A stretch of 64,000 nt of DNA from Halocaridina rubra (taxonomy: Eukaryota; Arthropoda; Malacostraca; Decapoda; Atyidae). Of this stretch, positions 8,728-20,400 are shown one piece after another. The notes under the pieces were generated by a model. The model made no database searches, was not told where the DNA came from, and saw nothing but the letters and a program-made list of their open reading frames with translations. A program made the position numbers and the translations under genes. The stretch lies in assembly GCA_037179515.1 (NCBI GenBank), contig JAXCGZ010001911.1, positions 1-64,000 of the forward strand. Reading direction: 5' to 3'. Each line of letters starts with the position of its first letter. Position 1 is the first letter of the stretch.

Positions 8728-10229
8728 CTTGATGATTTGAGGAGGTGGAGGTGGTAGGAGTGGTGGGTTGTTGAGGCTGCTGGTGGGTTCTGGAGACGAG
8801 GGCGTTGGCGACAACGGAGTGGGCTACTTCGACGACTTGATTGTAGGCATCTTGGGTGGTGGCTCTGGTATCGAGGAGTCGGACGGCTGCCTGTACGGCT
8901 TGAATGAGAAGGTTGGTGAGCTCGTTTACTGTGAAGAGGGTTTGCTGTTTGGAAGAGGAGGCAGAGGAAGGTGTCTGGATAGGCTGTTTAGGTATGGGGG
9001 TATGGGAGTTTAGTCTAGGGTCCCGGGACCTAGTGTGGTGAGCGGGTGTGTGTGTGGTCTGAGTGTTCTGGGTGTTACGTGTGACTGCATTGTGTGTTTG
9101 GGTGTTGCGTGGGGTGGAGGTGTTGGTGTGAGTGTTGCGTGTGGGGTTGATGGGAGTGTGAGTGTTGTTTGGGGGGATGGTAGGAGTGTGAGTGTTGTGT
9201 GATGGGGTGGATGGAGTTGGTGTGGGGGTGGAAGCTGTAGGAGGTGTGATCTGTGTGTTAGGAGCTATGTTGGTGTAGTGTGGTGGGTTTTGGTTGGGGA
9301 GGTTAGGTGTGAGTGGGGCAGGAGGGGGCATTTGCCAAGGATTGGAGGTGGAGGGAGGAGCTGGGGTGAAGTTGGGGGTGGTGTGATTGGTGACAGGGGC
9401 AGAAGGAGGGGTTCTTTGAGGAATCCTCTTCAGCCTTTCTGGGCAGCGGTTGTTCCATGCGTGATGGTTCCATTTGCAGTTTGGGCACTTTGCAACTGTT
9501 GCTTCTTTTGCCTTGAATTTTGTAAGGCAGCGGTCGGTGGAGTGTTTCCCACTGCAGATTCCACATCTCTCTGGGAAATGGCAAGTATTCCTGTGGTGCC
9601 CAAATCTTTGGCACCGGAAACATCTTAGGGGTTCTGGGGTGTACTCTCTTATGTAGAACTTGCCCCAGATGCCGAGGTTTACTTGTGAAGGGGGTGGACC
9701 ACAGATGTGGACCAGAACCTGCTTTGATGGAACGGTTTGGCCCTCTATTTTGGAGGAGCAACGTGAGGCAGCCGTAATGTACGTTTGCTTGGTCAGAAGG
9801 TCAACTGACCAAGCAACAGGGAAGCCAATGACTATGTATTTTCTTATTTTTAGTGCAGGGTTCAACTCTATCAAGTGTGGTGAGCCTAGGCTGCGGATCT
9901 TCTTTGCGGCTTCTGCTGAGGCTGGGTGGATAATGAAGTCACCCTGTACGTTAGGCTTTATTTTGCAGCCATGCTCGGTGAGTTGGTCTTCCAACTCTCT
10001 GATGAGGTCATATGCCTCTTTGATGGAAGGAGCCTCAACTTTGAACTTGGAAATGGGCTCTCTATCAGTCTTTGGGGCTGTGGGGGGGAACTGGGGCAGC
10101 AGCACTCTCATGGCTACTGTTAGAGGCTGTCCTTGCCCTCTTCTTTCCCACAACCGTCCACCCCTCTTGAGGGGGGTCGAGTTCCATTCCCCCCTCTGGG
10201 GGGGAAGCAAGAGAAGCGGCTGAGGCCAT
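8720..10229 (-). CDS. LINE-A ORF1: Gag-like RNA-binding protein
   Basis: The nucleocapsid-like ORF1 has an N-terminal domain, then three zinc knuckles: CFRCQRFGHHRNTC, CGICSGKHSTDRC and CPNCKWNHHAWNNRC (about residues 197-256 of the main frame). A long Pro/Thr/Asn-rich tail with repeated NTHT words follows, then a C-terminal helix-rich part ending NHQDV. It would coat LINE RNA. The likely start is ATG 10229, two bases after a tiny upstream ORF. That frame (GWTVVGKKR) connects to the main frame only through a C-run whose length is off by one, so the N-terminus is frameshifted here. Confidence 0.75.
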
Positions 10230-10248
10230 GACTAGCAACTAGTCATGG
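10226..10248 (-). promoter_or_regulatory. Hairpin with four-codon upstream ORF before LINE-A ORF1
   Basis: Minus-strand CCATGACTAG, TTG, CTAGTCATGG is a perfect 10-bp inverted repeat. The first ATG encodes Met-Thr-Ser-Cys-stop and the second ATG, two bases after that stop, begins ORF1. The same hairpin and mini-ORF occur in LINE-B (15927-15941), LINE-C (37437-37451) and reversed in LINE-D (near 35400). It may set ORF1 translation by reinitiation. Confidence 0.6.
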
Positions 10249-11440
10249 ATATCACAGATTTCACTATTTATATGTTATTTGCACTGTTTGTCAATTTGAT
10301 TAATGCAGTATAGGGGCCTTATGGCTTGATCACTTCACTTAATTGCAACACTACAACACTTAATCACTTAAACAGTCTTCTATCTTTCTTCCCAACTCTC
10401 GTGGGAGAGGGAAGTGAGAACAGAGATTTGCTCAGGACACAATAATGTGTGTTCAATTAAAAAAAAAAACACAAAAGCACAAGAAAACAACAAAATAAGG
10501 CAATCTTTCTGTTTCTCTCTTTGGCTCTCGTGAGAGAGGAAGAAAAGAAAACAGATATACTTAGGTTATATATCCTTGTGAAGACTTTCCCCTCAGGTCA
10601 GGGATGGAGTGGAGGAGGTGAAGTTCACTTTGTTGGTAGGAAGAGGCTTCAACTACCTATCACAAAAGATATAAAAACAATTAGAAGCCTGAACACTTTC
10701 TATTTCCCTTCTCTTCCCAACTCTTATAAAAGAGAGAGAAGAGCAGGCAAAATTACTTAGAGTATATCACACACACAGTCACTTGTTTTCACTAAAACAC
10801 AATAATGTGTGTTCAATTAGACAAAAGAACACAAAAGCACAAAAAATCAACAAAACAAGGCAATCTTTCTGTTTCTCTCTTTGGCTCTCGTGAGAGAGGA
10901 AGAAAAGAAAACAGATATACTTAGGTTATATTTCCTTGTGGAAGCTTCCACCTCAGACAGGGATGGAGTGGAGGAGGCGAAGAGGCTTCAATTACCTATC
11001 ACAATAGATATAAAAACAAATTAGAAACCTGAACACTTTCTATTTTCCTTTTCTTCCCGACTCTTATAAAAGAGAGAGAAGGGCAAGCAAAATTATTTTG
11101 GGTATATCACACACACAGTCACTTGTTTTCACTAAAACAAAAATCGGGAACACAAAACAAAACAAAACAAAAGCAGTCTTTGCTTCTTTTTCTGGCTCTC
11201 GTGAGAGAGGAGGAAAAGAGGACAGAGATACTTATGCAGGTCCTATCACTACTGGAGCTGGAACCAGACTGTTGTTGGGAGTTAGTATGCTGTGGTCTCG
11301 GGGTCCCCTGTGCCAGGTAAGCTGCTGGGTGGTGTGGGCTTCTGCTATTGGCTGCTGGGTGGAGTCGGCTTCTGCTATTGGCTGCTGGTAGAGTGAGAGA
11401 GAGAGGTCCTTCCACTACTGGAGCTGGAGCTGGACTGTGA
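10249..11440 (-). repeat. LINE-A 5' UTR with ~310-360 bp monomers and palindromes
   Basis: The block TTTGGCTCTCGTGAGAGAGG recurs at about 10520 and 10880, with a shorter-spaced third version near 11195, giving two to three tandem monomers. Each has CTCTC-GAGAG palindromes and a TTATAAAAGAGAG element, plus purine-rich and T-rich tracts. Monomeric 5' UTRs act as internal promoters in some LINEs; promoter activity here is inferred. The element's 5' end (CAGTCCAGCTCCAG, minus strand) abuts the target duplication at 11441. Confidence 0.65.
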
Positions 11441-11450
11441 ATTTCCTATC

Positions 11451-11849
11451 ATTGACCGATATCCTACCCTTACTAACATAACCCTAACCCTATTTCTAAT
11501 GCCGCTAAGTAATATATATTATAGTGATGGTGTGATACTATATACGCCTAAGTCAGGTAAATAATGACCGGTTAGTTCTAGTTTATTTAGCCGGATGTAA
11601 CTCATTACTGCGATTATCCTAAGCTAATACTGCTGTGTTCATGCTCCAGTTGTTGCCCATGCAGTCTAACTCGTAATGCGCAGGGGAACCGAAATGCCTC
11701 ACCTAACCTATTATAATTGGCGACTATATCACAACTGTTGACTGTATTTCATTGAATATATATAGGTCGGCAGTTGAGGGGATCCAACATATTGCCTTTT
11801 TAATGATAGGACAAATCTTGGCAATCTTCCATAAGGTGGGTAATATCCG
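11451..11849 (-). pseudogene. LINE-b reverse transcriptase fragment plus unassigned sequence
   Basis: Near 11740-11849 the minus strand reads LPTLWKIAKICPIIKK and, after a one-base slip, LDPLNCRPI: the finger region of a LINE RT. It continues directly from the RT fragment at 23269 (ending RDSLEAGI) once the CsRn1-type element is removed. The proximal part, 11451-11740, should contain the rest of the G1 LTR and shows no coding signal. A double TAACCC near 11480 is too short to call telomeric. Confidence 0.6.
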
Positions 11850-12759
11850 TGTGATATTATTGATTTGCTGTTTATTTTGACTTCTTTGTACGTTAACTAC
11901 TAATGGAAAACATCAAAATATTTTATACTAGTAGTCTCTAAATTTTATGATTGCAGTCCCTGTGTTTTCATTCCTCCGGCAAACTTAGATGGCTTGTCTG
12001 TAGAGTGTGGATTGAGAGACAGCTTTGTACCCTTTACAAATTTATTAATATAAACCAGAACACAATTTAAAAACCCTGCCACCAAAAGAATAATACTATT
12101 AACATTTGGCAGCAGAATAATATTTGTGTAATTTATAAAAATGAAAATTTAACTTTACAGTACAATACAAAATGGAAAAAGCTCATTTATAATACTTACT
12201 ACTTATCACTATTCAGGCACAATATCTTACTCATAAAATATTCATCTACTCACCCTATTTGGGGTTTTTCTAATTTTTGAGATTATAGTATTATTAATAT
12301 TCCTTGGTTCTAAGCATTATTATATCTTCTTTACGTATCGACCGTGCTTAACGAAATCTTATTGAAGAATAAAATGGCAGGGTTACTCATCATAGCATAA
12401 ACAAAAACAGCTGAGATAAAAGAAAACTATTCAATTCGTTACAAAGAAAATGTATATCGTACATGGGAAATTTAAATTTAGTATATATATATATATATAT
12501 TCTCGACATGTCTATCATAATGTCAACAATGGTATGGTCCCATCTAATTTAGTTAATTTTATGTTATGTACAAAGTATCTCATTATGTAATATTAATTAT
12601 GTACTCATGCAGTTCTCATTATTTTTTAATATGTATTTGCTCAGAAATACCTATTAGTTTAATGACATTTTTGGAGGCTAATTGTTGTCATTTCTTGTTC
12701 TGCAGTGTGTGTATATTTCTGTTCATTGAAGCCTAGGAAAGGTTTTTTGTTACATTATA
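11850..12759 (+). repeat. 5' LTR of the CsRn1-type element (with ~510-bp extra segment)
   Basis: It aligns with the 396-bp 3' LTR at both ends, but about 12007-12520 has no counterpart there. The junction is flanked by TGTCT on both sides in this copy. The extra AT-rich segment ends in a (TA)n run (12482-12500). It is either an insertion here or a deletion in the 3' LTR. I see no recognisable primer-binding site immediately after 12759. Confidence 0.65.
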
Positions 12760-12786
12760 ATTTAATGAACAGAAATTATTCTCAAG

Positions 12787-13627
12787 ATGGAAGAGTACTT
12801 CAGGCCTGAATGACTGGAAGCTGTCCTGAATTCTTCTACAGCTGCAAAACAATGGATACACTGGCTGAAAACGTTTGAAAACTTCACTCACGCCCTAGAG
12901 CTTCAGAGAACATCACCTTGGGAACATGGGTCTGCAATTGACATGCTGAACCTCCTTACGAATTATGTTGCCCCTCAGGTATTTGAGTATATTGCAGAAT
13001 GTGCTACTTATGAAGAAGGAAAGGCAGTTCTACAGAGTCTGTATGTAAAACCAAAAAGGAAGCATTTGCTAGACATGTATTAGCTACTCACTCACAACAA
13101 CCAGGTGAGTCCTTGGACCAGGTTTTAAAAGCTTTAAAAATTCTGGCTAAAGACTGTAACTTTAAGAGAGTTACTGCAGTTCAAGCCCGTGATTATGTCA
13201 GAGATGCTTTCATTAATGGTCTGTCTTCAAATGACATAAGACAGCGTCTTCTTGAAAATAAGACTCTTGATTTACAGTCTGCTCATGCACAAGTATTGAG
13301 TTTGGAGATGGCACAGAAATAATCTGCTTCTTACCTACCAACTACATCTGTTGGCCTGGATATAGTTCCAACAGCAACTAAGCATAGGCCTAATGAATCA
13401 TGCCTAGGTTATACTACTGATGTAGGCCTAATTACCCCCTCTCTTACTGTAAGTGATAATCATCGCTCAGGGGAGTCCTCCATGGCTGCAGCTACTGCTC
13501 CCACCATTACAAACCGCTGTTTTTTTCTGTGGAAATAACAAGCACTCACGTGTGCAGTGTCCTGCTAAAGATGCTCTTTGTAAGAACTGTAAAAAGAAGG
13601 GGTTATGTTAGAGAATGTAGGTCAAAG
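12787..13627 (+). pseudogene. CsRn1-type Gag
   Basis: ATG 12787 starts MEEYFRPE then a stop. Later frames read WIHWLKTFENFTHAL, VAPQVFEYIAECATYEEGKAVL and, from 13113, LKILAKDCNFKRVTA and DAFINGLSSNDIRQRLLENK, a gypsy capsid of CsRn1 type. Near 13515-13610, with one extra T in a run of seven, lies the zinc-binding CFFCGNNKHSRVQC followed by CKNCKKKG. There are multiple stops and slips. Gag forms the particle and packages RNA. Confidence 0.75.
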
Positions 13628-14966
13628 CTAGCCAGTGATAAAGAGAGAATAATTGTTAAGAATTTCTCTTCTGCTTCTGTTTCTGAGTCTACTTTAGTTA
13701 CTGTAGTCGGAGATGCTCCCTCTTATCTAAATAAGACCATCTGTGCTTCGAGTGTGAATAATATACCAGCTACAGTTCTGATAGACACTGGCAGTTCTGA
13801 CAATTTTGTTAAAGAAAATTTAGTTAGAAATAACCAGTGGACAGTGCTTCCTGAAAAAGGAGAAGTCTCCATGGCAAATACTTCTCTTTCTTCTAAGGTC
13901 TTAGGCTATTGTAACGTAGGCTTAGAACTACTTGGGAAATATTACACTGATGTTAAACTACGAGTACTTTCGGATCTCTATAGTAACATAATCTTAGGCC
14001 ACGATTTTTTTAAGAATCATACATCATTAGAGATGCCTTTTGGAAGATCTAGGCCATCTCTAAAGCTGTGTGGGCTTACTGCTGTCAAAATTTCCCTACC
14101 TTCCCTCTTTAGTAATATGACATCAGACTGTCGGCCCATTGCTATGAAATCTAGATGGTGTTCTGAGTCGGATAAGAAATTCTTTGACATGGAAGTAAAA
14201 GAACTCCTAGAAAATGGCATAATTAGGTCTAGCAAATCTCCATGGAGAGGTCAAGTACTTGTAACCTCAGGAGAAAATCATAAAATGAGGATGGTAGTTG
14301 ACTATTCTCAAACCATGAATAGATTTACCCAGCTAGATGCCTACCCCTTACCTAGAATTGAAGATTTAGTCATTGAAGTTGCTCAGTATAATGTTTTTAG
14401 TGTCTTATATTTACAAAGTGCTTACCACCAAGTACCTATTAAGGAAAATGAAAAGATGTACACGGCCTTTGAAGCAGGAGGCAAACTTTATGAGTTTAAC
14501 AAAATACCCTTTGGAGTAACAAATGGGGGTAGCTAGTTTTCAGAGAGTCATTGATGAAATCCTTGCAACTGAGCAACTGACTGGCACATTTGCCTATGTA
14601 GATAATGTCACTGTATTTTGAAAGAATAGAGAGGAACATGACAGAAATTTATTTTGGTGTAACGAGGTAGTAAAGAAGTATGGTCCTACACTAAATGAAG
14701 AAAAATTTGTAGTTTGCTCAAACTCTATAAAGTTGTTAGGGTATGCCATTAGAAAAGGAGAGATTCGTCCAGATCTGGATCGGTGAAATGCCTTGTTAAA
14801 GCTACAAGCCCCAGTGAATACAAGTTCTCTTCACAGTACAATGGGATTTTTTGCTCACTATTCAAGGTGGATACCTAAGTTTTCAGAGAAAATTCATCCT
14901 CTTGCCCATAGTAAGGGATTTCCTCTCTCTCCTGAAGCTATCAAGGCTTTTGAGTCCTTAAGGACA
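13628..14966 (+). pseudogene. CsRn1-type protease and reverse transcriptase
   Basis: The protease has ATVLIDTGSSDNFVKENLV (DTGSS near 13787) and LYSNIILGHDFFKNH. The RT follows in the same frame: RMVVDYSQTMNRFT, LDAYPLPRIEDL, then SVLYLQSAYHQVPI where the first catalytic Asp is replaced by Tyr. A frameshift after FGVTNG leads to FAYVDNVTVF, where the second Asp of the YxDD box is Asn. The tether/RNase H start (FFAHYSRWIPKFSEKIHPL) reaches 14966, where LINE-B's target duplication begins. Two catalytic losses plus stops show it is dead. Confidence 0.8.
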
Positions 14967-14981
14967 GTTATAGTGTCACAG

Positions 14982-15926
14982 ATCAGTTCCAGCTCCAGTA
15001 ACGATTGGACCTCTCCTCTCTCCCTCTGCCAGCAGCCAACAGTTGAAGCCGACTCCACCCAGCAGCTGAAGCCGACTCTGCCCAGCAGATTAACTCCCCA
15101 CAACAGTCTGGTTCCATCTCCAGTAGTGATAGGACCTACCTAAGTATCTCTGTTTTATTTTCCTCCTCTCTCACGAGAGCCAGAGAAAGATACAAAGATT
15201 ATTTTTGCTTTGTTTTGTGTTCCCATTTTTGTTTTAGTGAAAACAAGTGACTGTGTGTGTTCTATAACCTCAAATATTTCTGCCTGCTATTCTCTTTCTT
15301 TTAAAAGAGCTGGGAAGAAAAGGGGAAATAGAAAGTGTTCAAGTTTCTATTCTGTTTTTATTTCTTTTGCGATAGGTAGTTGAAGCCTCTTCCTACCAGT
15401 GAAGTGTATTTCTCCTCCGCCACTACTACCTTGATCTGAGGTGGAAGTTTCTACAAGGAAAAAACGAACCCAAGTATCTCTGTTTTCTTTTCTTCCTCTT
15501 TCAGAGAGAGACAGAAAGATTGCCTTTTTTTTTGTGTGTGTGCTTTTGTGTTGTTTTGGTTTAGTTGAACACACATTATTGTGTGTCCCATAATTCTATA
15601 GATAGTATTCAAATTTTAATTTTGCATTTATATTATGTTTGCTTTTCCCTCTCTTAAGAGAGCTGGGAAAAGAAATAAAAAGACCACTTGGTGCTGAGCA
15701 TACTTTGTGGTGTGTCTCATAATCGAGGTGATCCTTTGCATATTTTCTGTTTGCACTCCCCTCTCTCACGAGAGTTGGGAAGAAATATAGAAGACTGTTT
15801 TAGTGCTAAAGTGTTGTAGTGTTCCAATTAACTGAAGTGATCCAGCCAAAAGACCCCTATATTTTATTAAAAAAATTGACAATAGTGCAAACAATAGAAT
15901 ATGCATAGTGAAATCTGTGGATATCC
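14982..15926 (+). repeat. LINE-B 5' UTR with palindromic CTCTC/GAGAG motifs
   Basis: After a GC-richer start (CAGTTCCAGCTCCAG, then repeated GAAGCCGACTC words) the UTR holds at least four CTCTC..GAGAG-type inverted motifs at about 15167 (CTCTCACGAGAG), 15290-15316, 15647 (CTCTCTTAAGAGAG) and 15763 (CTCTCTCACGAGAG), often followed by TTGGGAAGAAA. The purine/pyrimidine asymmetry is strong. By comparison with LINE-A it has fewer full monomers. It is a possible internal promoter. Confidence 0.6.
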
Positions 15927-15943
15927 ATGACTAGTTGTTAGTC

Positions 15944-17442
15944 ATGACCACTACCACCTCTCCTGCTCCCCCCCTGAGGGGGGAATGGAACTCGACCACC
16001 CTCAAGAGGGATGGACAGTTGTGGGAAAGAAGAGGCCAAGGACGGCCTCTGGCAGCAGCCAGGAGAGTGCTGCTGCAACACTTCCCCCCCAGCCCCGAAG
16101 ACCGATAGAGAGCCCATATCAAAGTTTACAGTTCAGACTCCTTCCACTCAAAAGGCATATGACCTAATTAGAGAGTTGGAAGACCAACTCACCGTGTTTG
16201 GCTGCAAACTTAAGCCTAATGTACAGGATGAATTTATTATCCACCCATCCTCAGTAGAAGCCGCAGAGAAAATCCACAGCCTTAATTCACCTCACTTGGC
16301 AGAGATGAACCTTGCCCAAAATATAAGGAAATATATCTTCATTGGCTTTCCTGTTGCTTGGTCAGTTGACTTGCTAACCAAGCAAACATATATTACTGCT
16401 GCCTCACATTGCTCCTCCAAAATAGAGGGCCAAACCGTCCCCTCAAAACAAGTTCTGGTCCACATCTGTGGTCCACCCCCTTCGCAAGTAAACCTCGGCA
16501 TCTAGGGCAAACTCAACATAAGAGACTACACTCCTGAACCACTGAGATGTTTCTGGTGTCAAATATTTGGGCACCATAGAAATACTTGCCATCTCCCAGA
16601 GAGATGTGCAATCTGCAGTGGGAGACATTCCACTGACTGCTGCCTCAACAAATTCAAGGCCAATGAAGCAGCAGTTGCTAAGTGCCCAAACTGCAAAGGA
16701 AACCATCACGCATGGAACAACCGCTGCCCAGAAAGGCTGAAGAGGATTCTTCAAAGAGTCCCTCCCTCTGCCCCTGCCCCCAATCACACCACCTCTAACT
16801 TCACCCCCAGCTCCTCCCCCCACCTCCAATCCTTGGTAAAGGCCTCTTCCTGCCCCACTCAGACCTAATCTCCCCACCCAAAACCCACCACACAACACCA
16901 ACTCAGCTCCCAACAAACAGATCACACCTCCTACAGTTTCCACCCCTACACTAACTCCATCCACCCCATCACACAACACTCACACTCCTACCATCCTTCC
17001 AAACAACACTCACACTCCCACCATCCCCTCATGCAACACTCACACCAACATCTCCACCCAATAAAATACTCAAACATGCAATACAGTCACATGCAACACT
17101 CAGACCACACACATACCCGCTCACCACACCAGGTCCCAGGACCCTAGACTTAAATCCCATAGCCCCACACCTCAACAGCCTATCCAGTCTCCTTCGTATG
17201 CCTCCTCTTCCCAACAACAAACCCTCTTCACAGTAAATGAGCTCACCTACATTATTATTCAAGCCATACAGGCAGCCGTCCGACTTCTCGAAACCAAAGC
17301 CTCTCCTCAAGATACCTACTATCAAGTCATCGAAGTAGCCCATTCCGTCGTTGCCCAAGCCCTCGTCTCCAGAACCCACCACCAGCCTCAACAAACCACC
17401 ACTCCTACCACCTCCACCTCCTTAAATCATCAAGATGTCTAG
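15944..17442 (+). pseudogene. LINE-B ORF1 (Gag-like), degraded
   Basis: ATG 15944 follows the Met-Thr-Ser-Cys mini-ORF (15927-15941) by two bases. The main frame carries REPISKFTVQTPSTQKAY and YITAASHCSSKIEGQTV, then a TAG at 16503. Beyond it the knuckles survive: CFWCQIFGHHRNTC, CAICSGRHSTDCC and CPNCKGNHHAWNNRC. The Pro/Thr-rich tail is frameshifted repeatedly. The C-run near 16083 is 7 long, again out of phase with the N-terminal GWTVVGKKR frame. It ends GATGTCTAG, overlapping the ORF2 ATG. Confidence 0.75.
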
Positions 17443-20400
17443 TCTCGGGATCCTATACTGGAACGCCCAGGGTCTCAGACACAAGGTATAACATCTTGAA
17501 GGCAATGCCAAGGCTGACAACATAGATGTCATCATGGTTCAAGAAAGTCTGTGCACAGAGCAAAGCACTCCAAAAATCTCAGGATACAAAGGATTCTACC
17601 AGCACTGGTCTCCAGGGGAGAACAGAGGTAGCACCACCTTCATCAGGAAAAACCTGTTAGCCAACGAAATAACCCGACCAGTCTACTGCGGTGAAGATGT
17701 CCATGTCCTCGCTGTTAACATCAAACTTCAGGAAAGCTGCATAGATCTGTACAACATTTACAGACAACACGATGGTGGCTTAGACCTGACTACCCTCTTC
17801 GGGCTAGCCAGTCATCGTGACTTGGTAATAGAGGCGTCTTCAATGCGCACCATCAAAGATTCAGGTATGAGCGCCCCTGTGCTGCAGGTAGCCACATCAT
17901 GAGCCTGCTGGACGACCAAGAAGACGTCTCCCTTCTCAACAATCATGAGGCAACTCATGACAGATGTGGAATACTGGACCTCACCTTTGTCTCCAACTCC
18001 CTAAGGCAAGACGCCATATGGAGAGTTCATTCCCTGGTCACAAGCGACCACTACGGGATCCATCTCAAGCTGCCAATTCCTGAAATCTTCCAAATCCCTG
18101 CTCCTCCCCCTTGATGGAATTTCAAGTAGTCCGACTGGGGCCGATTCCAGGAGTACCTCAGCAATTGGTTTTCAGCCTACACACCGTCCGAATACATCGA
18201 CCAAGCAGAGGCCGAGCTAGTTAATGCCCTGCAAGCTGCAGCAAACTCCTCCATCCCCCTCGGGACAGATGGTACTACTGTGACAGAGTTAAAGAACTCA
18301 ATCACCAGCTCAACGTCATCCGGAAAATGCACAGAAAACGTCGCACTGAAGACTCCTACCGCACTTTCCAGGCAGTCAAAGAACATATCCATGAAGAAAC
18401 ACGCAGCATTAAGAGGAAAAAATGGCTAGAGTGGTGTTCCACCCTAAATGCTCACACCTCTGTGGCCCAGATGAGGAGGAGCATTAACTCCTTTGCTAAA
18501 GGTAAACCTCCTAAAATCATCCCCCACAGGGATCCTAGCAGGGCAGCAGAAGAACTCTCCGTCAAATTCGTGAATAGAGCAAGCTCCAACCAGCTCCCCA
18601 TCGCCACCAGAACAACTCTTCAAGACCTCACCACAGCAAGATGGGAAGAAATAGAAGAGGCCATGAACACTGAAGATGAAACAGATGCCCCATTCTCTCT
18701 AATTGAACTACTAAAAGTAAGCAAAAGCTCTAAGAACACAGCCCCAGGTGCTGATAGAATCACATGCACAATGATTCAATATATGGGGCCCAAAGGAGAA
18801 CTTGCTCTGCTCTCTCTGATCAATTCAACATACACACGAAGAATCGGATCAGCCTCATGGAACAGAACAGACATTCAGCCCATCCCAAAACCAAAGGACA
18901 CTGACAACCCTCGCCCCATCTCCCTCCTAAGCTGCCTGAGCAAGACAACAGAAAAGATGGTACTTAACAGAGTCTGCTGGAAATGTCCACTCTTCCCAGG
19001 AAACATGTTTGCCTACCAGCCTGGCTTAGGCACCTCAGAATGCATAGCCTCCATGCTATCATTTATCAACAACAGCCATGGATATATTGTTTTCCTAGAC
19101 CTAGAGAAGGCCTTTGAACTAGCCGATATGCCAGCGATACTCTCAGCTCTCATTGCAAAGCAGATCAAAGGTAACCTTCTCTCATGGATCAAGCAGAGTC
19201 TACAAAACTGTAGTGCATGAGTCAAAGTAGATGGGCACTACTCCACCTACAAAAACCATGAAAATGGCTCCCCCCAAGGTGGAATCCTTAGCCCTTTCCT
19301 CTCTAATTGTCTCATGGAAAAACTCATGGACATCGCACTACCACATGGACCCAAACTCTTCAATTATGCAGATGACTTTGCCCTAGTCACAATAGGCGAC
19401 AGAAGCTCTAACAAGACACAGCGCTGCCTCACCAAGATTCACCAAGCCTCCATCTCCCTTGGAGTTAAAATCAATGCCCGCAAAACGAAGGCCCTTCCCA
19501 TCCACCAGTGGAGACCAGACACTAATCTGGTCATAAGTAATGAGCCTGTGGACTGGGTTACCAAGCACCAATACCTGGGTGTAATTATCGACGTGAAACT
19601 AACCTTTGGGCCTGAAATTCAACACTTGCGCGACAAATGCAGCCACCGACAAGTGGTCCTTTGTCGGATGCTGGGCCTCTACGATGGTGCATCATTTAAT
19701 GTCCTCAAAACCGTCTATGTACAAGACATATGCAGCCTCATAGACTATACTTGTCCCACATTCTGGCTACTAAAAGACCAACAGTGGGACAAGATGGAAG
19801 TCATTCAAAACAACGTCATGCGTACCATGCTAGGAGCCCCCATGTGGACCAAGAGAGAAAGCATTCAGATGGAATCAGGACTCATGCCACTCAAACTCAG
19901 AGCTCAGCAAAGACTGACCCTCTTTGTGGCAAAAATTACCACTGCCCAACATACATGCCTCGCTGGCACAAATCTCCATCTAGCCCTCAATCGCCACCCC
20001 GACCACCATCCCAGAACCTGTGCAGCCAAGGTCTGCACTAGCCTGCAAGCACTGCCAGTCAGGGAGAACATCCTAGCCAAGATACAGGACAATCCGCTTC
20101 CTGAATACCGATGCCCACCCCCATGGAATGACCAACCACTCGTCATAAAGGTCGAGCTACCTGACAACCCCAAAAGCTTGATAAATCCACTTGTTCCTAA
20201 AAGCATACACAAGGAAAAAATTCAGAGCTGGAGCAGGCTGAACTCTCAAGTCTTCTACACTGACGGGTCAGTATATCAAGAAACTGGAGGCTCAGCCACC
20301 GCCATCACCACTGGAAACCACGTCCTATCCTGGAGACTGTCAAACTCCTGCTCATCGCTCCAGACTGAGCTTGTTGCCATAGCCAACGCCCTCAATTTCT

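Larger units (their letters stand above)
5302..11440 (-). mobile_element. LINE-A, full-length RNase H-bearing non-LTR retrotransposon
   Basis: A 6.14 kb minus-strand element flanked by the 10-bp duplication ATTTCCTATC at 5292-5301 and 11441-11450. It has a long 5' UTR, ORF1 (Gag-like, CCHC), ORF2 (endonuclease remnant, RT, RNase H), a 3' UTR with repeated stem-loops and a short A-rich tail. Closely related copies are LINE-B, LINE-C and LINE-D. The endonuclease, RT and RNase H layout places it in the I/Jockey/LOA-type assemblage; I cannot fix the clade by eye. It inserted into the 3' LTR of G1. A deletion in the endonuclease makes it non-autonomous. Confidence 0.9.

Noticed and set aside
8768..9656. 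Plus-strand open frames opposite LINE-A ORF1 (Gly/Val-rich)
   Set aside because: They are shadows of the Pro/Thr-rich ORF1 on the other strand, with no independent motif.
11475..11495. Telomere-like repeats (TAACCC twice)
   Set aside because: Only two units, the wrong unit for the usual arthropod TTAGG telomere, and inside repeat remnants.
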